A DNA stretch of 64,000 bases from contig NZ_JAFBDS010000001.1 of the NCBI RefSeq assembly GCF_016908375.1, forward strand, positions 1 to 64,000. Direction: 5' to 3'. The notes under the pieces are model-generated. The model did no database searches. It worked only from the letters and a program-made list of their open reading frames with translations, and had not been told where the DNA came from. The position numbers and the translations under genes are program-made. The DNA comes from Amphibacillus cookii (GTDB lineage: Bacteria > Bacillota > Bacilli > Bacillales > Amphibacillaceae). Positions 44,018 through 52,587 of the stretch are shown here, piece by piece; positions within the stretch are counted from its first letter, which is position 1, and each line of letters opens with the position of its first letter.

Positions 44018-45289
44018 ATGGGTGTTGAAATTGGCGCATTAGGAGCTATCGTGGGGCTACTTGTTGCGATTGGCTTGATTTTTCTAAAAACCCCACCTGT
44101 ATATGGTTTAATTATTGGTGCTTTAGTAGGCGGATTAGTTGGAGGTGCTTCGTTACCGGAGACCGTTGAGTTAATGATAGGTGGCGCGCAAGGTATGATG
44201 ACAGCTATTTTAAGAATACTAGCCGCTGGGATATTGGCTGGTGTTTTAATTACGACTGGTGCTGCTGAATCAATTGCGCAAACGATTATTGAAAAAATTG
44301 GTGAAACGCGTGCCTTGTTTGCTTTAGGATTGGCTACGCTACTATTAACAGCTGTTGGTGTGTTTATTGATATTGCGGTCATTACCGTTGCACCGATCGC
44401 TTTAGTTATCGCAAAGAAAGCAAATATTAGTAAAACAGCGATATTACTAGCGATGATTGGGGGTGGCAAGGCTGGAAATGTGATGTCACCTAATCCTAAT
44501 ACGATTGCTATTTCAGAAGCGTTTGATGCCCCGCTTACTTCGGTTATGCTTGCGGGTGTGATTCCCGGTTTAGTTGGATTATTTGTTACTTATTTTATTG
44601 CAAAGCGATTAACCAACAAAGGTGTTAAAATCTCAGATAGCGATTTAAAAAATAATGATCAAGCGAATAAGCAACTACCGAGCTTCTTTCGTGCGATGAC
44701 GGCGCCACTTGTTGCTGTACTGTTGTTATCGTTACGACCATTATTTAATGTGATAATCGATCCGATGATTGCATTGCCTATCGGTGGTTTAGTTGGTTCG
44801 TTGGTGATGGGAAAAGTTAAGGGCATTTTAGGACAGGCGCAATTTGGCTTGCAGAAGATGTCTAACGTTGCGATTCTACTTATTGGTACGGGAACAATTG
44901 CTGGTATTATTCAACATTCAACATTAGGTACATTATTAATAGACGGGGTCTCAACATTAGGTTTACCGATTTTCTTACTTGCCCCATTATCAGGGGTGTT
45001 AATGTCAGCTGCAACTGCTTCGACAACATCAGGAGCGATTGTCGCGAGTTCAGTCTTTAGTCAACCGTTACTAGATTCAGGGTTTAGTGCACTTGGCGGT
45101 GCTGCGATGGTTCATACTGGGGCAACCGTTCTCGATCATTTACCACACGGGAGCTTTTTCCATGCAACGGGTGGTAGTGTATTAATGGGCTTTAAAGAAC
45201 GTTTAAAGCTTGTGCCTTATGAATCATTAATTGGTTTCGTACTTATGCTTATATCGATTCTACTTTATGGCGTGATGGGCATAGGTTAA
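44018..45289 (+). CDS. GntP-family permease, probably glycerate importer
   Basis: 423 residues with about 12 membrane helices in the GntP (gluconate:H+ symporter) pattern: GLIIGALVGGLVGG, IGGGKAGNVMSPNPNTIAISEAF and the LDHLPHGSFFHATGG block near the end. Family members carry gluconate, glycerate or related acids. The adjacent glycerate kinase and CdaR point to D-glycerate (inference). I start at ATG 44018: GAGGAGG ends 9 bases before. Other in-frame starts lie in or before that site. A cre-like site overlaps the leader, so glucose repression is likely. The kinase follows after 25 bases. Confidence 0.9.
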   Translation: MGVEIGALGAIVGLLVAIGLIFLKTPPVYGLIIGALVGGLVGGASLPETVELMIGGAQGMMTAILRILAAGILAGVLITTGAAESIAQTIIEKIGETRALFALGLATLLLTAVGVFIDIAVITVAPIALVIAKKANISKTAILLAMIGGGKAGNVMSPNPNTIAISEAFDAPLTSVMLAGVIPGLVGLFVTYFIAKRLTNKGVKISDSDLKNNDQANKQLPSFFRAMTAPLVAVLLLSLRPLFNVIIDPMIALPIGGLVGSLVMGKVKGILGQAQFGLQKMSNVAILLIGTGTIAGIIQHSTLGTLLIDGVSTLGLPIFLLAPLSGVLMSAATASTTSGAIVASSVFSQPLLDSGFSALGGAAMVHTGATVLDHLPHGSFFHATGGSVLMGFKERLKLVPYESLIGFVLMLISILLYGVMGIG

Positions 45290-45314
45290 TAGATTAAAAA
45301 GGGGGATGAATCAA

Positions 45315-46448
45315 ATGCATATCGTTATTGCACCTGACTCGTTTAAAGAAAGTTTAACCGCTTACCAAGCGGCGACTGCGATTGAGCAAGGTATTTTAGC
45401 AATTGATCAAACGACAACGATTACAAAAGTGCCAATGGCAGATGGTGGTGAAGGAACCGTTCAATCGCTTGTTGATGCGACAGGGGGTACATTAAAACAG
45501 TTAACTGTCCAAGGACCAAGACAAGCCCCAGTTGAAGCGTTTTACGGTTTGTCGGGTGATGGTAAAGTCGCTGTTATTGAAATGGCAGCTGCAAGCGGTT
45601 TAGATAAATTAACAGTCGCTGAAAGAAATCCAGAAGAAACAACGACATATGGTGTTGGGGAATTAATTAAAGATGCACTTGATGCTGGTGTTGAAGAAAT
45701 ATTACTCGGTATTGGTGGTAGTGCAACCAATGACGGTGGTGCTGGAATGGTTGTCGCTTTAGGAGGGCAACTGTTAAATAAAGCAGGTGAGCCTATTGTT
45801 CCAACCGGTGGTGGCTTGAGTGAGCTGGCAACGATTGATCTCAGTCAGCTTCATCCACGCATTCCAGATGTCACGTTTAATGTGGCGTGTGATGTTGATA
45901 ATCCACTGACAGGTCCACAAGGTGCTTCAGCGATATATGGACCGCAAAAAGGAGCGACAGAACAACAAATTGAACGGCTTGATCAGAACTTAACGCATTA
46001 TGCCAAAGTGATCGAAACAGTAACAGGAAAAGCTGTTGATCAAGTGCCAGGGGCTGGTGCTGCAGGTGGTTTAGGTGCTGGATTACTAGCGTTTTTAGGT
46101 GCCGAATTAAAAAGAGGTGGCGATTTGATGGTCGAATTGTTAAATCTTGAAACAAAGATTAAACAAGCTGATTTAGTCATTACTGGTGAAGGTGGCATCA
46201 ATCATCAAACCATTTATGGCAAGACACCGATTGCGGTAAGTAAAGTTGCCAAAAAGTATCACAAGCCTGTTATTGTGCTTTCTGGTTGTATTAATAGTGG
46301 ATTTGAATCCGTTTACGATCACGGTGTTGATGCGGTATTTAGTATTATTCCAGAATTAACAACATTAGAGGAAGCCTTACAACGTGGAAGTGAGAATCTT
46401 ACGCGAACGGCTCGTAATGTGATGGCGGTACTAAAGTTATCCCAATGA
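45315..46448 (+). CDS. glxK: Glycerate kinase (GlxK/GarK family)
   Basis: Phosphorylates D-glycerate, probably to 2-phosphoglycerate. 377 residues, family length. MHIVIAPDSFKESLTAYQAATAIEQGI and PMADGGEGTVQSLVDATGG at the N-terminus, EMAAASGL, IGGSATNDGGAGM, GAAGGLGAGLLAFLGAELKRGGDL and VITGEGGINHQT are the family signatures. I start at ATG 45315 (10 bases after GGGGG); the ATG at 45306 directly abuts that site. It forms an operon with the permease and ends at a good terminator. Confidence 0.95.
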   Translation: MHIVIAPDSFKESLTAYQAATAIEQGILAIDQTTTITKVPMADGGEGTVQSLVDATGGTLKQLTVQGPRQAPVEAFYGLSGDGKVAVIEMAAASGLDKLTVAERNPEETTTYGVGELIKDALDAGVEEILLGIGGSATNDGGAGMVVALGGQLLNKAGEPIVPTGGGLSELATIDLSQLHPRIPDVTFNVACDVDNPLTGPQGASAIYGPQKGATEQQIERLDQNLTHYAKVIETVTGKAVDQVPGAGAAGGLGAGLLAFLGAELKRGGDLMVELLNLETKIKQADLVITGEGGINHQTIYGKTPIAVSKVAKKYHKPVIVLSGCINSGFESVYDHGVDAVFSIIPELTTLEEALQRGSENLTRTARNVMAVLKLSQ

Positions 46449-46480
46449 TTATTGATATTGCAGATAAGCAAAAGTCAGAT

Positions 46481-46519
46481 AACGGCATCGATAGCGTGAA
46501 CACGTCGATGTCGTTTTTA
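46481..46519 (+). terminator. Terminator of the permease/glycerate kinase operon
   Basis: AACGGCATCGA (46481-46491) pairs with TCGATGTCGTT (46505-46515), with one G-U pair, followed by T residues. Confidence 0.8.
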
Positions 46520-46747
46520 AATGGATCATAACACCTTTTAAAATCACAAAAAAGTCTAAAATAATTACCTTGATAATATCGGTTATTATTAACTCTTTCT
46601 TCCATTCCATCACGTAATCGCTCTGCATTTAACCGTTTCATTGGATTAACCTCACTTGAATGACAAGGAAATGAAGCATGCTTTGTTTTGATATTTCTCA
46701 TCATAGTTCACCACCCTTGTTTGTTGAGTTTCTTTCTCCTATCCGTT

Positions 46748-46912
46748 TTATCACAGATACTCGTCCGTAAACCAGCCACCTCAAAAAGAGAGAACAAAGC
46801 TAAATCTATTTAGATGAGTGACAACAGACGCTAATGTTCTGATTCACTCAACGAACCCGCAATCAGTGGGAGGAGAACGACAATGCTTCACTGATGGAAG
46901 TTTCGTTTTATT
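46748..46912 (+). repeat. Dispersed two-hairpin repeat, family A copy 6 (full)
   Basis: TTATCACAGATACTCGTCCGTAAACC, CACCTCAAAAAGAGAGA, CTATTTAGATGAGTGACAAC, CTAATGTTCTGATTCACTCAACGAACC, AATCAGTGGGAGGAGAACGAC, then CACTGATGGAAGTTTCGTTTTAT. One of the most complete copies, useful as a reference for the family. Confidence 0.87.
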
Positions 46913-46936
46913 GCTTCAAAACGCCTACTAAAATCA

Positions 46937-46965
46937 TTGACTTCTAATCGTTTGTCTATTATAGT
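46937..46965 (+). promoter_or_regulatory. SigA promoter of the GntR/ABC operon
   Basis: TTGACT, exactly 17 bases, TATAGT; about 70 bases before the GntR gene. Confidence 0.8.
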
Positions 46966-46985
46966 TATATACATAAGTATATAAC
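46964..46985 (+). promoter_or_regulatory. Probable GntR autoregulatory operator
   Basis: A perfect palindrome GTTATATAC-ATAA-GTATATAAC starts in the -10 box and covers the transcription start, as expected of a self-repressing GntR/YtrA-type regulator. Confidence 0.7.
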
Positions 46986-47035
46986 CGATTTACCGGATAA
47001 CTTAATGATAACTCTAAACGATTGAAGGGATAAAC

Positions 47036-47413
47036 ATGAGTGCACCTTTTGAACAAGATAAGCCGATCTATGTGCAAATCCGTGAGAAAATTGAAGATCA
47101 GATTATTAACGATCAATTAAAGGAAGGGGAACAAGCACCTTCCACTAATCAATTGGTTAACTTTTATAAAATAAATCACGCGACCGTTACAAAGGGCGTC
47201 AACCAATTGGTTGAGGAAGAAATTTTGTATAAAAAAAGGGGGATTGGTATGTTTGTTACAGCCGGAGCAAAAGAAAAACTAATCGAAAAGAGGAAGGCAA
47301 CTTTTGTTGATGATTATGTTCGGAAGCTAGTTCGCGAAGCAGATAAATTAGGTATAACAGAAAGTGAAGTTGTTGGCTATATAAAATATGTAAAAGGGCG
47401 TGATAGAGAATGA
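47036..47413 (+). CDS. GntR-family (YtrA-type) transcriptional repressor
   Basis: 125 residues. A winged helix at the N-terminus (KPIYVQIREKIEDQIINDQLKEGEQAPSTNQLVNFYKINHATVTKGVNQLVEEEILYKKRGIGMFV) and a short C-terminal dimerisation tail, the YtrA subfamily layout. Such regulators control the ABC transporter encoded with them, usually in response to wall-active compounds. GAAGGG lies just before the ATG. It overlaps the ATPase gene by 4 bases. The palindrome at 46964 is its likely operator. Confidence 0.92.
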   Translation: MSAPFEQDKPIYVQIREKIEDQIINDQLKEGEQAPSTNQLVNFYKINHATVTKGVNQLVEEEILYKKRGIGMFVTAGAKEKLIEKRKATFVDDYVRKLVREADKLGITESEVVGYIKYVKGRDRE

Positions 47414-48279
47414 ATGTCAAAGCAGAACGGTTATCTTTAACTTATGGCAAGCATGAGGCGCTTAAACAGGTGAGTTTTGAATTAGATAGTAAAAAGATAT
47501 ATGGGTTGCTTGGAAGAAATGGTGCGGGCAAAACATCGTTGTTATCGATTATTGCTTCCTTTATAAAACCAAGTTCAGGTGAGCTTACCATTAATGGTGA
47601 AGTTCCTTTTGAAAATGCTGACATCATGCAACAAGTAGCGCTTCTTTATAATAAAGACTATCAAGATGAGACCGACAATATTAAAGATATGTTGAGCAAC
47701 ATTGAACGTTATCGTCCACAATTTGATCGAGACTATGCTGATGCTTTGATTAAGACCTTCAAGTTGGATGTAAACAAACCGATTAGTAAGCTTTCTAAAG
47801 GGATGCAAGCTGCTCTAAATGTAACGATAGGATTGGCAACACGCGCTCCAATCACGATATTTGATGAAGTATATCTTGGGATGGATGCACCAGCGCGTGA
47901 GCTTTTTTATAAAGCGTTATTAAAAGATCAAGAAAACCATCCACGGATGGTGATCTTATCCACCCATCTCGTTTCGGAAATGGATTACCTTTTTGATGAC
48001 GTTATTTTAATACATGAAGGAAATATTTTACTTCATGAGGACTATCACTCACTTATTGAAAAAGGGGTCAACATTACCGGTGATGCAGATGCCGTTGATT
48101 CATTTGTTCAAGGCAAGACCGCGCTCCGAACCGAACAACTTGGGCATACCAAATCGGTTATGCTTTATGGAGAACTTACTGAGGCAGAGGAACGGCTAGC
48201 TATAAGTGAAGGGCTTGAAATAGGGCCAGTGGCGTTACAAGATTTGTTTATCCATTTAACAGAGGAGGAACAGCAATGA
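47410..48279 (+). CDS. ABC transporter ATP-binding protein (YtrB-like)
   Basis: 289 residues. Walker A GLLGRNGAGKTSLL near residues 33-46, signature LSKGMQAALNV (LSGGQ reads LSKGM), Walker B ITIFDEVYLGMD, in which the usual DEP is DEV, and the H-loop ILSTHLVSEMD. This is the variant ATPase type paired with YtrA-like regulators. About 80 C-terminal residues after the ATPase form an accessory domain. Overlaps both neighbours by 4 bases (ATGA), giving a coupled three-gene unit with the permease. Confidence 0.9.
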   Translation: MNVKAERLSLTYGKHEALKQVSFELDSKKIYGLLGRNGAGKTSLLSIIASFIKPSSGELTINGEVPFENADIMQQVALLYNKDYQDETDNIKDMLSNIERYRPQFDRDYADALIKTFKLDVNKPISKLSKGMQAALNVTIGLATRAPITIFDEVYLGMDAPARELFYKALLKDQENHPRMVILSTHLVSEMDYLFDDVILIHEGNILLHEDYHSLIEKGVNITGDADAVDSFVQGKTALRTEQLGHTKSVMLYGELTEAEERLAISEGLEIGPVALQDLFIHLTEEEQQ

Positions 48280-49052
48280 AGAAACCTTTAATCTACCTAA
48301 AAGTAACTAAAGACCTATTTGTTGCTCAACTTATGTGGGCGCTTGGTTTTTTAGGTGTCATGTTGGTGATTCAAATCATTAAAACAGTCATCGCATCTAC
48401 TCAAGGTAATGAGGTTGAGAGTTATTACCATTCTACCTTTGTGGCCAGTCACATATTTATGCTGATTATTGGCATGATAGCCATTACTTTTTTGCCTTAT
48501 TTTATTGAATTAGGTGTGACAAGAAGAGATTACTATAAAGGGACATTTCTTGCCACGCTTGGATTATCGTTGGTGATGCCGATCTTGACCACGCTTGTTA
48601 CAAAGGTCGAACAATTGATTTTCCGTTATTTAGCTATACCAACAAAAGAAATGGCCATTAATGAAATAATATTAGATACTGAACGAGATTTTATTGGTGA
48701 CATCGTTCAATCAGCAATTATATCTCCTTTTGTTGATCCACAGACCAACCCTTGGCTAGCAATTTTCATTTTTAGTATTCACGCATTGATCTATTATTTA
48801 GTGGGTTGGTTCATTAGTGCAAGTTTTCGCCAACATATGATTGTGGGTCTGCTATCTATTGCTGTATCTATTATTTTAATAAGATTAGAGGATTTATTAT
48901 TTAGAGTGTCGCTTGACTTACCACTACCGAGTGGGCCACTTACGATGGACTTTCTACCATCAGGCGTTTCTGGATTGGGGATTGTGTTGATTATCGGATT
49001 ATTAGCCTGGTTAATTCGCCAACTAACAAAAAATATGACGATAAAAATTTAA
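48276..49052 (+). CDS. ABC transporter permease of the GntR-linked system
   Basis: 258 residues, with about six membrane helices (for example WALGFLGVMLVIQIIKTVI, IFMLIIGMIAITFLPYFIELGVT and MIVGLLSIAVSIILI), ending in a basic tail (IRQLTKNMTIKI). The loop TRRDYYKGTFLATLG is typical of permeases paired with YtrB/YhcG-like ATPases. GAGGAGG lies upstream of the ATG within the ATPase gene. The substrate is unknown; export or sensing of an envelope stressor is inference from the family. Confidence 0.85.
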   Translation: MKKPLIYLKVTKDLFVAQLMWALGFLGVMLVIQIIKTVIASTQGNEVESYYHSTFVASHIFMLIIGMIAITFLPYFIELGVTRRDYYKGTFLATLGLSLVMPILTTLVTKVEQLIFRYLAIPTKEMAINEIILDTERDFIGDIVQSAIISPFVDPQTNPWLAIFIFSIHALIYYLVGWFISASFRQHMIVGLLSIAVSIILIRLEDLLFRVSLDLPLPSGPLTMDFLPSGVSGLGIVLIIGLLAWLIRQLTKNMTIKI

Positions 49053-49088
49053 CATTCTAGATGAATGCTGAAGATACCAGATTTTCGG

Positions 49089-49178
49089 TTTTATACTATT
49101 TGACGTGGTGAAGGGAATTCTCCATTTCATGCGTTTGTAAAATAGGGGTAGACTTTTGTTAACGTCTTTTCTATTTCT
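49089..49178 (+). repeat. Copy of the IS-leader segment seen at 39049-39137
   Basis: Shared blocks in the same order: TATTTGA(T)G(T)TGGTGAAG, CATTTCATG and CGTCTTTTCTATT. There is no transposase remnant here, so it may be a solo IS end. Confidence 0.55.
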
Positions 49179-49192
49179 TTAAAAATAGAAAT

Positions 49193-49271
49193 GGGTTCGG
49201 TCATCCAGTGATTCGATTTCCGCAGGCACGGCTTCAGCTCGTGCTATTCCTGCAGGATCCTGACCGAACCC
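49193..49271. repeat. Small palindromic element with repeat C core
   Basis: Perfect 11-bp ends GGGTTCGGTCA and TGACCGAACCC bracket 57 bases containing TTCAGCTCGTGCTATTCCTG, a core found again at 56821 and 63744. Confidence 0.75.
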
Positions 49272-49353
49272 GTATGAATTCACGTGTAGATAGACATTCA
49301 AATTAAGTTAAGATCTATTGAATCGAAATCAGTCCAAAATGCACCTAACCAAT

Positions 49354-49390
49354 CAAACATTCAAGCAGCATAATCCGACTTGAATGTTTG
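49354..49390. repeat. 12-bp inverted repeat
   Basis: CAAACATTCAAG and CTTGAATGTTTG are perfect arms around 13 bases. There is no T run; nothing else can be said of it. The rest of 49053-49744 shows only the repeats and the terminator listed. Confidence 0.6.
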
Positions 49391-49492
49391 TGAAATTCAT
49401 CTATAAAATTGCCGGCAAAAATTCTCACCAACGTCATTTGACAAAGAATCAGATTTTCGGCAACTTTAAATCGGCGTCAGATTATATTAAAA

Positions 49493-49524
49493 AAGTTCTG
49501 TTTAATGTAAACAGGACTTTTTTG
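49493..49524 (+). terminator. Rho-independent terminator
   Basis: AAGTTCTGTTTA pairs with TAAACAGGACTT around a 3-base loop, followed by TTTTTG. It is the first good terminator after the GntR/ABC operon. Confidence 0.85.
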
Positions 49525-49744
49525 TTGTTGAGAAATCGGTACCTATAACAAAGGTATGACTAAATGTGTCCGATTTAAAATACACTACTAAATAGTTTAA
49601 ATTGATAGCGGTTTCGACAAAATGTTTTAAAAATTTACAAAATTGTCTAGTAAACGATAAAGCAGCAATGTTACTATATAGATAGTTGCGCTTTCTATAA
49701 AAGCGTGCAGACCAACATTAGAAACAGAGATAAGGAGAGGGAAT

Positions 49745-51346
49745 ATGACAGAGGAAGTAACCCATAATGAACAAGAACAAGCAAAAAGCAAAAAGAAAAT
49801 TTTGATAGCAGCAGGGGCGGTGATGTTGTTAGCTATTGTCATTTTTTTCGTTTTTTTCTCATCATCACCAAAAGAAAAATATTTTTTAGCTGAACGTAAC
49901 TACTATCAACAGCTACAAGATGAATTTGAGGCGCGTTATGCTGAAGAGTTGGCTTGGTACGAGCATAGTCAGAATAACGCTATTGAATCAACGTTACAAT
50001 TGGCGCTTAATTTACCTGAAAGTTATGGCTATGGTATCGATGGGTCATTTACCGAGTTATTAAACAGCATGGAAATCACAATTACTGGTGCATTAGATCG
50101 AGAGGAAGAGAAAATTTTAGGTGAAGTCAGTGGTGAGTTAGCGGGTATTGAAGTTGATGGATTAGATGTTTACATAGAAGGAAATCAATTGTATTATAAC
50201 ATGCCTTTTACCGACGACACATTAATGATTGACGGTAATAAATATGGTGAGTTCATGTCAAATCTAAATCCTTATTATGAAGGTGAAGATGAGTTAGATT
50301 TTAGCTTTTTATTCGACACAGACAATTATTTTCTAATATCTGAGGAAGACCTTGACTATATTCAAGCAGAATATATCGATTATCTTTATCAAGCGATTCC
50401 AGAAGAAGCATTTGACGTATCCGATGAAACGATCACTTTAGGTGATCAAGAAGTAAAGACTGAGAAGATTGACATGCACTTGTCAGATGAAGTGGTTCAA
50501 GGCATTTTGAACGACTTGCTTGATAAGCTTGAGGCTGATCAGCGTTTAGAAGATATTATGATAGATATGATGGTCGAGCAACAGTCAATGAGTATGACAC
50601 CATTTAGTTATCCAATGGGATCTATGGAAGATATTTATCGAGATGCTTATCAAGAGATGATCACAACGTTGCGTTATCAGTTGGAAGAAGTGTATCTCCC
50701 GGGACAATTACGATCTACGATTTGGGTTTATAATGATATTATTGTGAATCGTGAATTTGTTTTTGATATTTATAATACTGAATATGATGTAACCGAGTCT
50801 TTAGAAATTAATGGAACGCATGATATTACAAGTGAAGAGCAACGGATTGATTACTTAATGACGGTGACCGATCATTGGGGCGATCAAGGGACATTAGGGA
50901 TAGAAGCAAATTTAATGCGAGACGAAAATGGCTTTAAAGATGAAATGATCCTATCATTGGATGATCAAGGTCAGCTTATCATTGAATTGGATGAACAAAA
51001 TGAAGATGATGGAACGAAATCATTTGATCGTCGCTTTGCCCTTGAAAGTGCAGGGATGTCAATAGGTTCATTAACTTGGCATGGTCAGTCTAACTTTGAT
51101 AATGATATTATGAGTGCAGAGCACCATTTTTCTTTAGCGGAAGAAATGTATGGTTATACGGAACTATTTGGTCTAACGGTTAATCAAGAAGAAAAAACAA
51201 TAGGTGGTATTGAGCAACCACCGACGAATGAATTGAAAGTATTAACAGATATGGATGCTGATCAGCTATACGATTATGTTGAATCAGAACTGTCTGTACA
51301 AGCAGAAAATTGGCTGCAACAATTTATGTTTGAATCTTTATATTAG
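49745..51346 (+). CDS. Large membrane-anchored extracellular protein, unknown
   Basis: 533 residues. A short charged cytoplasmic N-terminus, one membrane helix at about 19-39 (ILIAAGAVMLLAIVIFFVFF), then about 490 extracellular residues that are very acidic. No zinc ribbon or catalytic motif is recognisable. The outer part alternates predicted strands with ITGALDREEEKILGEVSGEL and LEINGTHDITSEEQRIDYLM, resembling LolA/LppX-like beta folds only in a general way. Uncharacterised single-pass Bacillales proteins of this shape exist, but I cannot name the family. AAGGAGAGGG precedes the ATG. It leads an operon with two ABC-2 permeases and an ATPase (14 bases to the next gene), so it may be an external accessory or substrate receptor of that exporter. 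Confidence 0.8.
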   Translation: MTEEVTHNEQEQAKSKKKILIAAGAVMLLAIVIFFVFFSSSPKEKYFLAERNYYQQLQDEFEARYAEELAWYEHSQNNAIESTLQLALNLPESYGYGIDGSFTELLNSMEITITGALDREEEKILGEVSGELAGIEVDGLDVYIEGNQLYYNMPFTDDTLMIDGNKYGEFMSNLNPYYEGEDELDFSFLFDTDNYFLISEEDLDYIQAEYIDYLYQAIPEEAFDVSDETITLGDQEVKTEKIDMHLSDEVVQGILNDLLDKLEADQRLEDIMIDMMVEQQSMSMTPFSYPMGSMEDIYRDAYQEMITTLRYQLEEVYLPGQLRSTIWVYNDIIVNREFVFDIYNTEYDVTESLEINGTHDITSEEQRIDYLMTVTDHWGDQGTLGIEANLMRDENGFKDEMILSLDDQGQLIIELDEQNEDDGTKSFDRRFALESAGMSIGSLTWHGQSNFDNDIMSAEHHFSLAEEMYGYTELFGLTVNQEEKTIGGIEQPPTNELKVLTDMDADQLYDYVESELSVQAENWLQQFMFESLY

Positions 51347-51360
51347 GAATTATTTAGCGG

Positions 51361-52587
51361 GTGAAGCAGATGGATGGTTTTCGAATCGTTTCAGTGTTAA
51401 TAAGAAATCATTTCAAGCGATTAAAGGGGAAGTGGCTGTCACTTCCTCTTGTTTTGCTTGCTCCGATTATTCTTTTAAGTGTCATCGGTTATTTGGTCAT
51501 TGCTATAGTTGAGCAACCTACGCAGCAGCCAATTCATGTCGGTATCGTTAATTTGGATCAAACGGATCAAACAAATCTGCTTGTGCACGTCATGGAAGAG
51601 GTTTCTAAGTCGATTGATTACATTGATCTTACCTCATATCAAGAAAGTGATGCTGAAGCGGCAATCGCCGCAGAGCAACTCGATGCATATCTTTATTTCC
51701 CTAGGCAGTTTTTCTCGTCATTACTTCGTGGAGAATCGGTGGAGCTAGAGGTTGTGGGTCATCCGAATAAAAGGTTAGAAGGTCAGCTTGTCCAAGGATT
51801 TGTTGACAATATCGGTGATTATATTGAAAGTGCGCAAGCCAATATATTAACGGTTGATTATTATGCAAGCACGTTGTTGGCAGAAGAAGAACGGCAATTG
51901 TTATTGTTTGAACAGTTCCAATCTTTTTTCTTTCATGCTTTAGCAAAGGATCAAGCCTTACAAGAACATGAAGTACAAATTAGTCTATATCATTCGCCAC
52001 TTGTTTATTTCACTATCGCGATTTGGTTTGTATTAATAACGATCTGGTTGTTTAGCTTATATATTATTTTGCACAAAAACGAAGATCGTCGGATGAAAAA
52101 GCGAATGATATTATATGGTTTAACCGATTTGCATGAAGCAATTGCGTTGCTTATTACACTGTTGTTAATCATGATCGTGTTAGCGATCAGCTCATTTGCT
52201 CTCATCCATTATTGGTTACCGTTATCTTTAGCCACTGATCAATTATGGTTCATCGCTTTATTGGTCGGTTTGTACATCTTTATCTTTTCAGAGCTATTCA
52301 TATTAATTGATTATTTACCATTGAGTCAGAGGTTAAAGCTAATCATCCAAATGTTAGCTATGGTTGGCATGCTATTGCTTAGCGGTGCAACCATTCCGCA
52401 AGCTTATTTTCCTGTGTCTATTCAAGATGAAGTGGGCTATCTCTTTGCTAACCATGTGTTTACTTGGTTAGAACAAATTATTTTACATGGTCGCTTTCAT
52501 GCAGAATTTGCTTTACTTTATGGATGTAGTCTCATAGGTATCTTCTTAATGGTTACGGGTTCAGTGATAAGGGGGCGAGTTAAATGA
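51361..52587 (+). CDS. ABC-2 type exporter permease
   Basis: 408 residues. One N-terminal membrane helix (LVLLAPIILLSVIGYLVIAIV), a large extracellular loop of about 160 residues, then five helices, the ABC2_membrane layout seen in LnrM/N (YfiM/N) and YhgE-like proteins. The outer loop starts PIHVGIVNLDQTDQ. Start is GTG 51361 with TAGGAA 11 bases upstream; ATG 51370 is an alternative. It overlaps the second permease by 4 bases. Substrate unknown, perhaps an amphipathic antibiotic or lipid (family inference). Confidence 0.85.
   Translation: MKQMDGFRIVSVLIRNHFKRLKGKWLSLPLVLLAPIILLSVIGYLVIAIVEQPTQQPIHVGIVNLDQTDQTNLLVHVMEEVSKSIDYIDLTSYQESDAEAAIAAEQLDAYLYFPRQFFSSLLRGESVELEVVGHPNKRLEGQLVQGFVDNIGDYIESAQANILTVDYYASTLLAEEERQLLLFEQFQSFFFHALAKDQALQEHEVQISLYHSPLVYFTIAIWFVLITIWLFSLYIILHKNEDRRMKKRMILYGLTDLHEAIALLITLLLIMIVLAISSFALIHYWLPLSLATDQLWFIALLVGLYIFIFSELFILIDYLPLSQRLKLIIQMLAMVGMLLLSGATIPQAYFPVSIQDEVGYLFANHVFTWLEQIILHGRFHAEFALLYGCSLIGIFLMVTGSVIRGRVK

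Noticed and set aside
46399-46704. Minus-strand 101-codon frame
   Set aside because: It overlaps the end of the glycerate kinase gene and runs through its terminator; its composition and sequence show no protein character.
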